Shown: piece after piece, positions 8,210 to 17,677 of the stretch | Layout of the letters: each line of letters starts with the position of its first letter | Numbering within the stretch: the first letter of the stretch is position 1 | Assembly: GCF_003938655.1 (NCBI RefSeq) | Contig: NZ_RJJT01000018.1 | Span: 1-64,000 of the forward strand | From: Rhizobium pisi | Lineage (GTDB): Bacteria; Pseudomonadota; Alphaproteobacteria; Rhizobiales; Rhizobiaceae | Direction: 5' to 3' | DNA length: 64,000 nucleotides | Notes under the pieces: model-generated | The model's input: only the letters and a program-made list of their open reading frames with translations | Databases searched by the model: none | What the model was told of the DNA's origin: nothing | Translations under genes and position numbers: made by a program

Positions 8210-9220
8210 ATGTTGAGATTTGCCGTCGTCGGAATCGACCATGGGCATACGTTCGATCACGTGAAGGGATTGCTCGCCTCAGGCGGCGAGTTTGTCGGCT
8301 ATTGCCCTCAGACCTCGGTGCCGGCGTTGCGCGAGGCCTTCGAGAAGACTTATCCCGATGTGCCGCAGATCGACCGGGAGAAGCTGTTTGCCGATCCGTC
8401 GATCGACGTTATCTGCATTGCCGCAATCCCGCGCGACCGCGCCGGTCTTGCCATCCGCGCGATGAAGGCGGGCAAGGACGTGATGACCGACAAGCCTGGC
8501 GTGACAACCTTCGCCCAGCTTGAGGAAGTCAAGAAGACCGTTGCCGAGACCGGCAAGATCTTCTCCATCTGCTTTTCCGAGCGCCATTGTGTGCGCTCTG
8601 CCGTCAAGGCCGGCAAACTCGTCGCCGAGGGCGCGATCGGCAAGGTGATCCAGACGCTCGGCGTCGGTCCGCACCGGCTGCAGTTGCCGACCCGGCCGGA
8701 CTGGTTCTTCGATCCGGAAGCCTTCGGCGGCATTATCGTCGATATCGCTTCCCACCAGGTCGACCAGTTCCTGTTCTACACCGGCTCGACGTCGGGCGAG
8801 GTCATCGCCAGCTCGATCGGCAATTTCGGCATGCCCGACAAGCCCGCCTTCCAGGATTTCGGCGAGGTGCTGCTGCGCTCCGATAGGGCAGCGGGCTATG
8901 TCCGTGTCGACTGGTTCACACCGGAGGCGCTACCGACCTGGGGCGACGGACGCCTCACCATCCTTGGCACCGAAGGCTATATCGAGCTGCGCAAATATAT
9001 CGATATCGCCGGCCGGCCGGGCAAGGATCACCTCTTCCTCGTCAACGGCAAGGAAATGACCCACATCGACTGCAGCGGTGAAAAACTCGACTATTTCGAT
9101 GCTTTCACTGCCGACGTCGGCAATCGCACCCAGACGGCGATGACGCACGAGCACGTGTTCGAAGTCTGCCGCCTTTCGCTCGAAGCCCAGGCGAAAGCCG
9201 CGCGCATCGGCGCTCGCTGA
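8210..9220 (+). CDS. Gfo/Idh/MocA-family oxidoreductase
   Basis: This 336-residue protein has an N-terminal NAD(P)-binding Rossmann start, MLRFAVVGIDHGHTF, in which the usual GxGxxG is altered to GIDHGH. It has the family DKPG motif in place of EKP (near residue 104), then the C-terminal beta-sheet domain (FGGIIVDIASHQVDQFLFYTG). These enzymes oxidise or reduce sugars, inositols or their acids. It is the first gene of a three-gene plus-strand run with another Gfo/Idh/MocA gene 10 bases downstream. The altered nucleotide loop suggests a distinct subgroup. Substrate unknown. Confidence 0.85.
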   Translation: MLRFAVVGIDHGHTFDHVKGLLASGGEFVGYCPQTSVPALREAFEKTYPDVPQIDREKLFADPSIDVICIAAIPRDRAGLAIRAMKAGKDVMTDKPGVTTFAQLEEVKKTVAETGKIFSICFSERHCVRSAVKAGKLVAEGAIGKVIQTLGVGPHRLQLPTRPDWFFDPEAFGGIIVDIASHQVDQFLFYTGSTSGEVIASSIGNFGMPDKPAFQDFGEVLLRSDRAAGYVRVDWFTPEALPTWGDGRLTILGTEGYIELRKYIDIAGRPGKDHLFLVNGKEMTHIDCSGEKLDYFDAFTADVGNRTQTAMTHEHVFEVCRLSLEAQAKAARIGAR

Positions 9221-9230
9221 GGAGGATATC

Positions 9231-10316
9231 ATGACCAGGAAATTGCGCGTCGGGGTCATCGGCGCAGGCATCGCTGCGCGGCATCTGACCGGCTTCGGCT
9301 GGAACAAGGAGCTCTTCGAGGTTCCGGTCCTCTGCTCGCTCGACGAGGAGCGCGGCAAGGCGCTGTGCGAGGAATTCGGGATCGTCGAATACACGCAGGA
9401 TGCCGATTCGCTGTTTGCTCGCGACGACCTCGACATTATCGACATTTCAACGCCGCCGAGCTCGCATTTCGAACTCTGCCGCAAGGGTATCGAATCCGGC
9501 AAGCACGTGATCTGCGAGAAGCCGCTCTTCGGCTCGATCGCCGAGGTCGACGAGATGGAACGCATCCTTGCGCGCTTCCCCGGCAGGAAGCTGATGCCGA
9601 TCTTCCAGTATCGCTACGGCTCCGGCCTGCAGAAGCTGAAGCTGCTGATCGAGCGCGGCCTCGCCGGCAAGCCGTTCCTGACGACGATCGAGACCCATTG
9701 GTGGCGCGGCCCGGATTATTATGCCGTTCCGTGGCGCGGCAAGTGGGCAACCGAGCTCGGCGGCGGCCTTCTCGGCCATGCCATCCACGCCCATGACATG
9801 CTGAACTATGTGCATGGCCCCTGCGCCGAGGTGTTTTCCTATGGCGCCACGCTGGTCAATCCGATCCAGGTCGAAGATACGGCCGCCCTTTCGGTGAAGA
9901 TGCAGAACGGCTCGCTGGCGACGCTGTCGATGACGCTCGGGTCACGCAAGGAGATCTCGCGACTGCGCTTCTGCTTCAACGATCTCGTCGCCGAAAGTAT
10001 CATCGAACCCTATACGATGGGACGCGATCCGTGGACGTTCGTCGCGGGGACAGAGGAACATCGGGCGCGGATCGACGAGGCGCTCGCCACCTACGTGCCC
10101 GGCGAGGATGGCTACACCCGTCAGTTCGAACTCTTCCACAAGGCGATCGTTGAGGACAAGGAACCACCGGTGACTTTGCAGGATGCCCGCAATTCGCTGG
10201 AGCTGGTAACCGCAGCCTATTTCTCGCAGCGCACCGGCCGGCCGACGTCGATGCCGATCGCCGCCGATCATCCGCTCTACCGCTCCTGGCTCCCCGAAGA
10301 GGAACGCAGCGTCTGA
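9231..10316 (+). CDS. Gfo/Idh/MocA-family oxidoreductase
   Basis: This 361-residue dehydrogenase has the canonical Rossmann motif VGVIGAGIAARH and the catalytic CEKPL motif near residue 97, followed by the C-terminal domain with ELGGGLLGHAIHAHDML, where His residues line the active site. It starts 10 bases after the preceding oxidoreductase with GAGGATATC as ribosome site and is probably cotranscribed with it and the VOC gene. Two paired members of this family suggest successive oxidation and reduction of a cyclic polyol or sugar. No dedicated transporter is adjacent. Confidence 0.87.
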   Translation: MTRKLRVGVIGAGIAARHLTGFGWNKELFEVPVLCSLDEERGKALCEEFGIVEYTQDADSLFARDDLDIIDISTPPSSHFELCRKGIESGKHVICEKPLFGSIAEVDEMERILARFPGRKLMPIFQYRYGSGLQKLKLLIERGLAGKPFLTTIETHWWRGPDYYAVPWRGKWATELGGGLLGHAIHAHDMLNYVHGPCAEVFSYGATLVNPIQVEDTAALSVKMQNGSLATLSMTLGSRKEISRLRFCFNDLVAESIIEPYTMGRDPWTFVAGTEEHRARIDEALATYVPGEDGYTRQFELFHKAIVEDKEPPVTLQDARNSLELVTAAYFSQRTGRPTSMPIAADHPLYRSWLPEEERSV

Positions 10317-10334
10317 GCAGGGGAGGGCCCTCCT

Positions 10335-10745
10335 ATGCTGAAATCCTTCGAGCATGTCGGCATGACGGTCGGCGACATGGACCGCGCCATCGATTTTTAC
10401 TGCGGCCTGCTTGGTCTCAGCCTCGTGCTGCGCAAGACGATGGCGAATGGCATGCAGGTGGCGTTCCTCGATGCAGGCGGCGGCATGCTGGAGGTATTCG
10501 CCCCACTCGGCGGTGCATCGAGGGCGGTCGACGTGCCTGAAGATACGGCCGGCGTCCGGCACCTTACCTTCCATTTCGACAATGTCGACGAGACCTTCGC
10601 CCGACTTGAACAGGCGGGCGTCGAGATCAAGGAGCGTCCGCGGCTCGCCGTCCATTCCGAGATGCTGAACAAGATCGCCTTCGTTCGCGATCCCGACGGC
10701 ATCATCGTCGAGCTTGCCGAACGCTCTCAGAGCCGCCAGGGTTGA
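10335..10745 (+). CDS. VOC-family (glyoxalase/dioxygenase-like) protein
   Basis: This 136-residue protein begins MLKSFEHVGMTVGDMDRAIDFYCGLLG and ends with FVRDPDGIIVELAE, the paired beta-alpha-beta modules of the vicinal oxygen chelate fold. Metal ligands are plausibly the first-strand His, the Glu in GMLEVF, the His in HLTFHF and the final Glu. Members isomerise, epimerise or cleave small oxygenated compounds, so it could be a sugar-keto epimerase working with the two preceding dehydrogenases. GGGAGGGCC precedes the ATG. Confidence 0.8.
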   Translation: MLKSFEHVGMTVGDMDRAIDFYCGLLGLSLVLRKTMANGMQVAFLDAGGGMLEVFAPLGGASRAVDVPEDTAGVRHLTFHFDNVDETFARLEQAGVEIKERPRLAVHSEMLNKIAFVRDPDGIIVELAERSQSRQG

Positions 10746-10830
10746 CGCAGGTCCTGCCGATCGCTTCGCCGCGGGCGGTCAGACCGTCCCGCAGCAGATT
10801 GATCAGGCGCCGGATGAGCTTTGCTGTCAT
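10702..10830 (-). CDS. Possible 42-residue small protein
   Basis: The ATG at 10830 lies 12 bases after the allophanate hydrolase stop and has a good AAGGGAG ribosome site at proper spacing. The product is basic, beginning MTAKLIRRLINLLRDGL and ending in QARR. It overlaps the VOC gene on the other strand by 44 bases, which weakens the case. It may be a real operon-tail peptide or a remnant of a longer gene. No family is recognised. Confidence 0.25.
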   Translation of the reverse strand: MTAKLIRRLINLLRDGLTARGEAIGRTCVNPGGSESVRQARR

Positions 10831-10842
10831 CGACAGCTCCCT

Positions 10843-12648
10843 TCAGCTTGCCCGCTTGGCGCTGATATAGTTGCGCCAGCCGCCAAGCGCCGTGATTTCC
10901 TCGGCATCTTTCACCGCATGGACCTCACAGAGAAAACCGGAAACGCTCGTGCCGTCATCGAGCGCCACTTTTCCGATGCCGAGCGGCGCCGGGATCTTCT
11001 GGACGAAGCGGCCGAAAGCATCGGCGGGCAGCGCCCAGACCTCGACCTCCAGCCCGCGGCCCTTGTAGCCCGGCTCACGGACAAGACCGGGCTTTGGCGG
11101 CACGGTGTCCGGCAGCACGAAGAGACGGTATTCGCCTGATGTGTTGCAGGTCTTGACTAGGCGGGCACCAGCGCCGGTCAGCTCATGATTGAGCGGCATG
11201 CCGGTCAGATGCGCGCCAACGACTGCGATTTCGACGAAACCGTCATCGCCAGGCGCAACACGGCTCGTCTCGGGGATAACAGCCCGCCGGTCGATGCCCA
11301 TGCCGGAGCTTGCGGCGCGATGCAGCGCATCGGCAAGCGGCGCCAGCGCGTCATCGGTGAAGGCGGGTGCGATGACGGTGACGCCGCCCGGCAAGCCGCC
11401 TTTGCCGAACCCGGCCGGAACGGCAATCGCGGCGCAATCAAGCAGGTTGACGAAATTGGTGTAACGGCCGAGGCGGCCGTTGAGCACGACGGGATTGGCG
11501 AGCATATCGGCGACGGTGTAGGTGGTTGGTGCGGTCGGCAGAAGAAGCACATCCGCCTTTTCCCATTCGGCTTCGGTCTTGCGGCGCAGCTCCTCCAGCC
11601 GGTAGCGGCCGTCGAAGGCCTCGACCGCGGTCTTGCCTTTGGCGCCTTCGATGATTCCTCTGACGGTCGGATCGAAATCGGCGGCGTTGGTGGCGAGGAA
11701 ATCCTCGACCGCGGCCAGTCGCTCGGCGACCCACGGCCCGTCGTAGAGCAGAGCGGCAGCCTCGCGGAATGGGGTGTAGTCGAAGGGAACGATGGTTGCC
11801 CCGAGCGCCTTTGCGCGCTCGATTGCCTGGTCGTAGAGCGCCTCCACTTCCGTGTCGCCGAAGAATTCCCGCTCGGCGCCTGCCAGGACGCCGATGCGCA
11901 GGCCCGATACCGGCAAGTTCGCCGGCTTGGCGCGGCGCGAGAAGGGATCGGCGGCATCGAAGCCTTCGGCGACCTTGCGGATCGCGACGCCGTCGCCGAC
12001 GGTCGCGGCAAAGATCGTGATGCAGTCGACGCTCTTGCAGGCAGGGACAGCGCCGGTATTCGGCAGGAGACCCGGCGTCGGCTTGATGCCGACCAGATTG
12101 TTGAAGGCGGCCGGCACGCGGCCGGAGCCCGCCGTATCGGTGCCGAGCGCGAAGGCGGCGAGGCCGGAGGCGACCGTGACCGCCGAGCCGGAGCTTGATC
12201 CGCCCGAGATATAGGCCGCATCGAAGACCGAGCGCGGCGCGCCATAGGGTGAGCGCGTGCCATTGAGGCCGGTCGCGAACTGGTCGAGATTGGTCTTGCC
12301 GATGACGATGGCGCCGGCTGCTCTCAGCCGCGCGACAACGGTGGAGTCCGCCTTCGGCCGATACGCATAGGCGGGGCAGGCGGCGGTCGTCGGCAGGCCT
12401 GCGGCGTCGATATTGTCCTTCACCGCGAAGGGTACGCCCCAGAGCGGCAGGCTGTTTGCCTCAGGCGCGCGTGCCATCAAGTCTTTCGCGGCAGCGCGCA
12501 GTTCTTCGTCGGGCACCGGCGTAATGAAAATTGCCGCATCTCTAGAGGCGGCGCGACGGACAATCACCTCTTCGATGGCGTCGAGCGGCGTCAGGCCGGA
12601 TTGATAGGCGGCGCGAAGGCTTGAGAGATCGAGAATGGTCGGCAGCAT
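10843..12648 (-). CDS. atzF: Allophanate hydrolase (AtzF type)
   Basis: This 601-residue enzyme hydrolyses allophanate to ammonia and CO2. The N-terminal amidase-signature domain shows the catalytic Lys in FAVKDNID, the serine-rich GGSSSGSAV and the serine nucleophile region GTDTAGSGRVPA. The last 130 residues form the C-terminal domain typical of AtzF. The chosen ATG begins MLPTILDLSS, one base after the stop of the upstream carboxylase, so the two are coupled. An in-frame extension to 12738 lies inside that carboxylase gene and is rejected. In this operon it would take allophanate from carboxyguanidine deimination. Confidence 0.94.
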   Translation of the reverse strand: MLPTILDLSSLRAAYQSGLTPLDAIEEVIVRRAASRDAAIFITPVPDEELRAAAKDLMARAPEANSLPLWGVPFAVKDNIDAAGLPTTAACPAYAYRPKADSTVVARLRAAGAIVIGKTNLDQFATGLNGTRSPYGAPRSVFDAAYISGGSSSGSAVTVASGLAAFALGTDTAGSGRVPAAFNNLVGIKPTPGLLPNTGAVPACKSVDCITIFAATVGDGVAIRKVAEGFDAADPFSRRAKPANLPVSGLRIGVLAGAEREFFGDTEVEALYDQAIERAKALGATIVPFDYTPFREAAALLYDGPWVAERLAAVEDFLATNAADFDPTVRGIIEGAKGKTAVEAFDGRYRLEELRRKTEAEWEKADVLLLPTAPTTYTVADMLANPVVLNGRLGRYTNFVNLLDCAAIAVPAGFGKGGLPGGVTVIAPAFTDDALAPLADALHRAASSGMGIDRRAVIPETSRVAPGDDGFVEIAVVGAHLTGMPLNHELTGAGARLVKTCNTSGEYRLFVLPDTVPPKPGLVREPGYKGRGLEVEVWALPADAFGRFVQKIPAPLGIGKVALDDGTSVSGFLCEVHAVKDAEEITALGGWRNYISAKRAS

Positions 12649-12649
12649 G

Positions 12650-15600
12650 TCAGCATTCCTCCAGGACGACGATGATATCGCCGGCTTTGACGTTTCTTCC
12701 CGGCCCAGCGCGCAGGTCGCGGACGCGGCCTGCCGCATGGGCGGTGACGTTGATTTCCATTTTCATCGATTCGATGATGGCAAGTGTATCGCCGGCCGCA
12801 ACCGGGGCGCCCGGCTCGACCAGCAATTTCCAGATATTGCCGGGCACGGCGCTGGCAACCCCGAAGCAGCCGTCGGGAATATCCCCATCCGGGCTTTCAC
12901 CCGTACCTTCATCGGTGACGAAGCTGTCGAGCCCTTCTTCCTTCCAGCGCTGGCGCTCGGCATCGAAGGCGGCCTGCTGGGTTGCCTTGAAGCGGCCGAT
13001 CGATGCCGCGTTCGCCTGCAATTCTTTCTCATAGGCGGCATAGGAGAATTCCGTCTCCTCGATCCTGACAGGATAGCCGCCATGCGGGAAGGCGGCACGC
13101 GCCTCCGTCAGCTCCTGATTGCTGACCGGGAAGAAACGGATCTGGTCGAAGAAGTTGAGAAGCCAGGGTTTTCCTCTGGCAAAAGCCGGCGTCTCCCGCC
13201 ATGTGTTCCAGACCTGGATGGTGCGGCCGAAGAGCTGATAGCCGCCCGGTCCCTCCATGCCGTAAATGCACATATAGGCGCCGCCGATGCCGACGGCGTT
13301 CTCAGGCGTCCAGGTGCGGGCGGGATTGTATTTCGTCGTCACGAGGCGATGGCGCGGATCGGTCGGGGTCGCAACCGGCGCTCCGAGATAGACGTCGCCG
13401 AGACCGAGTACGAGATAGCTCGCATTAAAGACGATATCGCGGACGGCCTGTTCGTCGGGAAGACCGTTGATGCGGCGGATGAACTCGATATTCGACGGGC
13501 ACCAAGGCGCGTTCGGGCGCACGAGTTCCTGATACTTGCGCATCGCAAGCTCCGCATCCGGATCATTCCAGGAGAGCGGCAGATGCACGATGCGGCTTGG
13601 CACCTTGACCTCCTGTGCAGGGGGAAGCGTCGCCTCGATCTCGGAGAGCAGGCCGAGCAGGCGACGGCGCGTCAGCTGCGTGCCGTCATAGTGGATCTGC
13701 AGCGAGCGGATGCCGGGGGTGAGGTCGATGACGCCGGACAGGCGGGCCTCGATGACTGCCTGCATCAGCAGGTGCACCCGCAGCCGCAGCGCGATATCGA
13801 GCGTCATCGGGCCATATTCGACGAGCAGATTGTCGTCGCCCTGGCGGCGATAGACGACGGAAACCGGACCGTCTTCGCCGACGCCGACGATCGGCGAACC
13901 CGTCTCTTCTGCGGCCCGCCGCACCGCCGGACCGGCAATCGGGTCTTCCGGACGCGCCACGGCATGGAAACGGATGCGGTCGCCGGGCTTGAACTGGCCC
14001 ATCTTCCACTGCTCCTCACGCGCGATCACAGCCGGACAGACGAAGCCGCCAAGGCTCGGACCATCCGGACCGAGGATGATGGGCATGTCGCCGGTGAAAT
14101 CGATCGCCCCGATCGCATAGGCATTGTCATGCAGGTTGGAGGGGTGCAGCCCGGCCTCGCCGCCATCCCTACGCGCCCATTGCGGGGCCGGGCCGATGAG
14201 GCGAACACCGGTGCGGGCGCTGTTGAAATGCACCTCGTAGGCCGTCGAAAACAGCGTCTCGATATCGCTGTCCTCGAAGAAGTCAGGCGCCCCATGCGGG
14301 CCGTAGACCACGCCGACATCCCATTCGCGCGTCAAGGCGGCGGGCTCGACAGCTGGGTTAGCCGGTTCGGCTGGCGCCTGCCGGGCAAAATGCAGCACAT
14401 GCCCCATCTTCAGTGTGCCGGTGGCGTTGCCGCCAAACTGGCCGAGGCCGAATGTCGCGCGCGAGCCAAGCACGACGGGTGCTGCAAAACCGCCGGCGAC
14501 GGCCAGATAAGCGCGCTGTCCCGGTCCTTCGATCGTGCCGATCGACAGAACCTGGCCGGCCTGGATCGTGACTAGTTCGCCGTGCGGCAGTTTTACGCCA
14601 TCGCATGTCATTGACATCCGGGCGCCCGCAAGCGCGATCGTCTGATCGGCATAAAACCGCAGTGTCGGGCCGGAAACGGTCAGTTCCAGTGCGGCCGTCA
14701 CATCGGTATTGCCGACCAACCGGTTGGCATGGCGGAAGGAGCGCTCATCCATCGGTCCGCTCGGCGGCACGCCGACATGCCAGAGGCCGAGCCGGCCCGG
14801 CAGTTCCTGAATGCTCGATTGCGCACCCGGAGCGAGTACCTCGACGACATCGGGAACGAAGGCGAAGTCGCGCAGCGCCGTTGTCGCGACCTTGGCGCCG
14901 GCAAGAAGTTCGGACGCGGCGATGGTCCTGAGATAGTCGAGATTGGTCTCGATGCCTGAAATCGATGTCGCCGCAAACGCTGCCTTCAGCTTCTCGATCG
15001 CCGCCGGCCGGTCTTCCGCCGCCACGATCAACTTGGCAAGCATCGGGTCATAGAAGGGCGTCACCTCGGTTCCCGTCTCGATCCAGCCGTCGACGCGGGC
15101 ATCATTGGGGAAAACGACCTCGGTCAACAGGCCGGCACTCGGGCGGAAATCGGCATGCGGCATCTCGGCATAGATCCGCATCTCGATCGCAGCACCCTTC
15201 GGCTTCAGGGCTCCCGCACCCGAGAGTACGTCCTCGCCCGCCGCCTGCCGGATCATCCATTCGACGAGATCGATGCCGAAGACGGCTTCCGTGACGGGAT
15301 GCTCGACCTGCAGGCGGGTATTGACCTCGAGGAAATAAAATTCCTCGCGCAGGGGATCATAGATGAATTCGACGGTGCCGGCCGATTCATAGGAAACCGA
15401 GCGTCCCAGATCGACCGCCGCCTTGTGCAGCCGCACCCGTATTTCCGAGGAAAGGCCGGGGGCAGGGGTCTCCTCGACCACCTTCTGGTTTCGCCGCTGC
15501 AATGAACAGTCGCGCTCGGCGAGCGCGATCACTCTGCCCCTGCCGTCACCGAAGATCTGCACCTCGACATGGCGCGCTTCCGCAACGAAACGCTCGATAT

Positions 15601-16189
15601 AGACACGCGCATCGCCGAAGCTGGCTCGTGCGGTTCGCTGCACGCTTTCGAAGGCGGCTTCGAGACCTGCCGCATCGGCGCAGAGCTGCATGCCGATGCC
15701 GCCGCCGCCGGCCGTGCTTTTCAGCATGACGGGATAGCCGACGGTCTCTGCGGCCGACAGCGCTTCTTCGACGTTCTGCAAGAGATCGGTGCCGGGCAGC
15801 AGCGGCACGCCGCTCGCTTTCGCCAGTTCGCGCGCCGTGTGCTTCAGGCCGAAGGCCGACAGATGCTCCGGTCGCGGGCCGATGAAAGCGATGCCTTCGG
15901 CGGCGAGCCGCTCGGCAAAGCCGATATTCTCCGAGAGGAAGCCGTAGCCTGGATGCACGGCCTCAGCCCCCGTCACCTTGCAGGCGGCGATGACGGCATC
16001 GACATTGAGATAGCTCTCAGCGGCAGGCGCCGGGCCGAGGCGCACGGCCTCATCGGCAGTCAGCGCCGGCTTGGAAAACCGATCGGCATCGGAATAGACG
16101 GCAACCGAAGCGATGCCCATCCGCCTCAATGTCCGGATAACCCGGACGGCGATTTCGCCGCGATTGGCGATGAGGACCTTGGTGAACAT
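12650..16189 (-). CDS. Biotin-dependent urea carboxylase-family enzyme, predicted guanidine carboxylase
   Basis: The 1179-residue multidomain enzyme has, in order: biotin carboxylase (starts FTKVLIANRGEIAVRVIRT; ATP loop TAGGGGIGMQ; FLEVNTRLQVEHPVTE), the KipA/KipI-like carboxyltransferase halves (residues about 470-1000), and a C-terminal biotinyl domain with ESMKMEIN. Such proteins are annotated as urea carboxylase, but those with a guanidine riboswitch and two DUF1989 partners carboxylate guanidine. The riboswitch upstream of this operon supports guanidine. ATG at 16189; a TTG just before it is less likely. It is coupled to the neighbours on both sides (3-base and 1-base gaps). Confidence 0.93.
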   Translation of the reverse strand: MFTKVLIANRGEIAVRVIRTLRRMGIASVAVYSDADRFSKPALTADEAVRLGPAPAAESYLNVDAVIAACKVTGAEAVHPGYGFLSENIGFAERLAAEGIAFIGPRPEHLSAFGLKHTARELAKASGVPLLPGTDLLQNVEEALSAAETVGYPVMLKSTAGGGGIGMQLCADAAGLEAAFESVQRTARASFGDARVYIERFVAEARHVEVQIFGDGRGRVIALAERDCSLQRRNQKVVEETPAPGLSSEIRVRLHKAAVDLGRSVSYESAGTVEFIYDPLREEFYFLEVNTRLQVEHPVTEAVFGIDLVEWMIRQAAGEDVLSGAGALKPKGAAIEMRIYAEMPHADFRPSAGLLTEVVFPNDARVDGWIETGTEVTPFYDPMLAKLIVAAEDRPAAIEKLKAAFAATSISGIETNLDYLRTIAASELLAGAKVATTALRDFAFVPDVVEVLAPGAQSSIQELPGRLGLWHVGVPPSGPMDERSFRHANRLVGNTDVTAALELTVSGPTLRFYADQTIALAGARMSMTCDGVKLPHGELVTIQAGQVLSIGTIEGPGQRAYLAVAGGFAAPVVLGSRATFGLGQFGGNATGTLKMGHVLHFARQAPAEPANPAVEPAALTREWDVGVVYGPHGAPDFFEDSDIETLFSTAYEVHFNSARTGVRLIGPAPQWARRDGGEAGLHPSNLHDNAYAIGAIDFTGDMPIILGPDGPSLGGFVCPAVIAREEQWKMGQFKPGDRIRFHAVARPEDPIAGPAVRRAAEETGSPIVGVGEDGPVSVVYRRQGDDNLLVEYGPMTLDIALRLRVHLLMQAVIEARLSGVIDLTPGIRSLQIHYDGTQLTRRRLLGLLSEIEATLPPAQEVKVPSRIVHLPLSWNDPDAELAMRKYQELVRPNAPWCPSNIEFIRRINGLPDEQAVRDIVFNASYLVLGLGDVYLGAPVATPTDPRHRLVTTKYNPARTWTPENAVGIGGAYMCIYGMEGPGGYQLFGRTIQVWNTWRETPAFARGKPWLLNFFDQIRFFPVSNQELTEARAAFPHGGYPVRIEETEFSYAAYEKELQANAASIGRFKATQQAAFDAERQRWKEEGLDSFVTDEGTGESPDGDIPDGCFGVASAVPGNIWKLLVEPGAPVAAGDTLAIIESMKMEINVTAHAAGRVRDLRAGPGRNVKAGDIIVVLEEC

Positions 16190-16192
16190 CAA

Positions 16193-16846
16193 TCAGTCCT
16201 CGCCGTCCCAGATCAGCACCCGGATCGGCGTCGGATCGAAACCGTTGCAGGGATTGTTGATCTGCGGGCAATTGGAGATAACGCAGAGCACATCCATGTA
16301 AGCCACCAGCTCGACATAGTCCCCAGGCGCAGAAATGCCGTCGACGATGGTCATCTCGCCATTCGGCTTGATCGGCACGTTCATGAAGAAGTTGATGTTC
16401 GGCACGATGTCGCGCTTGCTCATGCCGTGCCTGGTCACCTCAAGGACGAAATTGTCGCGGCAGGCATGCAGGTATTTCGTGCCGTGACCGAAGCGCACGG
16501 TGTTGCTCTCGCAGGAGCAGGCGCCGGCTGAGGTATCGTGCCGGCCACAGCTGTCGGCTGTCATGACAAGCATGACGTTGCCTTCGTTCGAGATAATCTT
16601 CGTGCCGGTGCCGATATAGGCGCCACCTTGTGCCCGCATCGTATCCTGGTTGGAATAACGCTCGGCAAAATCATCGGCGCGATAGAACAGCGTGTCGATC
16701 GCCTGCTGGCCATAGCTGTCTTCGATGCGGATCGTCTGGCCCTTGCGGACGATGCCAGACCATGGCGCTTCGGCCGGAATGAAATGATCCTGAACGGCAT
16801 TTTCGAGGCTGCGCGAAGCTGAAGTCTTGATGAAATCGTTCATCAT
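16193..16846 (-). CDS. DUF1989 protein (urea carboxylase-associated protein), predicted carboxyguanidine deiminase subunit
   Basis: The 217-residue protein carries the DUF1989 fold, with TIRIEDSYGQQAIDTLFY, a Cys-rich loop HDTSAGACSCESNTVRFGHGTKYLHACRDN and NINFFMNVPI. Cysteines and histidines in that loop probably bind metal. Paired members of this family (urea carboxylase-associated proteins 1 and 2) have been identified as the two subunits of carboxyguanidine deiminase (CgdAB), which makes allophanate and ammonia. It is immediately upstream of the carboxylase and 9 bases after its paralogue, consistent with a complex. Confidence 0.88.
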   Translation of the reverse strand: MMNDFIKTSASRSLENAVQDHFIPAEAPWSGIVRKGQTIRIEDSYGQQAIDTLFYRADDFAERYSNQDTMRAQGGAYIGTGTKIISNEGNVMLVMTADSCGRHDTSAGACSCESNTVRFGHGTKYLHACRDNFVLEVTRHGMSKRDIVPNINFFMNVPIKPNGEMTIVDGISAPGDYVELVAYMDVLCVISNCPQINNPCNGFDPTPIRVLIWDGED

Positions 16847-16855
16847 CGTCTCTCC

Positions 16856-17677
16856 TCAGGCCAGCATCGCGGCGTTGTTCTCGAAGCCTCGAAGGGCTTC
16901 GGCGGTCGCCGTGCGTGCGAGATCGTCGACTGCGGGCACGGATGCGCGAAAGCGCGTGACGATGACAGGCTTCGGCGCATAGACCGGGTCGGGATCGAGG
17001 GGATGCGGGCAATTCGAGAAGCCGACGATCATGTCCATCTCGGCGCGCAGCTCGGCATAATCGCCGCTGTTGGAGAGCTTGCCGCGCCAGTGGAAGCCAC
17101 CGTCATCGTCGACGCGGACAGGAGCGAAGAGATTGAGAATCGCAGGAATGTCGCGCCTGGCAAGACCGAGCTTGCCGGCAACGAGCACGAGATTGTCGCG
17201 GGTGTTGCGGGTCTTGGCGCCGGGATATTTTGCGGCGTTCGAAGCCGCCGTCGAGCCGCCCATCAGGCAGTCATGGGCACCGGAACTATCCTCGATCAGC
17301 GAAAACATCACCCGACCCATATCCGAGAAGATAACGCGGCCCTTGCCGAGAGCAGTCGTCCACTGCACCTTGACCGTATCGACAAGATTGAGCCTTTCGC
17401 TGGTGTCGGCAGCGTTCCAGGCGACAAGCGCCACGGTCGATCCGCCTTCGCCCTGATCGATACGGAGCGCCTCGCCGCACTTCAGCGCGGTCGACCAGTA
17501 CCAGCCGCCGGGGATGGTTTCCTGGTGGATGATCGCGGCCGCATCGATGGCGGGCGCGGGCAGGGGGCTCGGCGCCGGCAGGGCCTTCGGGGCGAATTCC
17601 AACCCCTTCTTCTGATGTTCCTCGTAACGCTGCCGGTTGGCGGCGATTTCTTCGGGCGAACGCCTGACATGCATCAT
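16856..17677 (-). CDS. DUF1989 protein (urea carboxylase-associated protein), second deiminase subunit
   Basis: This 273-residue paralogue of the next gene has an extra charged N-terminus (RRSPEEIAANRQRYEEHQKK) before the DUF1989 domain. The domain contains IPGGWYWSTALKCGEALRI, SSGAHDCLMGGSTAASN and NLFAPVRVDDDGG. Together with the 217-residue subunit it is predicted to convert carboxyguanidine to allophanate. Its start overlaps the upstream ATPase stop (ATGA), so it is translationally coupled. The subunit assignment rests on family knowledge, while the operon context is seen directly. Confidence 0.88.
   Translation of the reverse strand: MMHVRRSPEEIAANRQRYEEHQKKGLEFAPKALPAPSPLPAPAIDAAAIIHQETIPGGWYWSTALKCGEALRIDQGEGGSTVALVAWNAADTSERLNLVDTVKVQWTTALGKGRVIFSDMGRVMFSLIEDSSGAHDCLMGGSTAASNAAKYPGAKTRNTRDNLVLVAGKLGLARRDIPAILNLFAPVRVDDDGGFHWRGKLSNSGDYAELRAEMDMIVGFSNCPHPLDPDPVYAPKPVIVTRFRASVPAVDDLARTATAEALRGFENNAAMLA

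Noticed and set aside
8062..8523. A 153-codon frame starting in the intergenic region
   Set aside because: It overlaps the clear Gfo/Idh/MocA start at 8210 in another frame and shows no conserved pattern.
12635..14575. A 646-codon plus-strand open frame
   Set aside because: It is antisense to the carboxylase gene, whose domains and motifs are intact. High G+C third positions create long shadow frames, and this one has no recognisable domain.
10843..16846. Urea use as the main role of the operon
   Set aside because: Enzyme names alone would suggest it, but the guanidine-I riboswitch and paired DUF1989 genes make guanidine the better reading. Activity on urea as a side reaction is not excluded.
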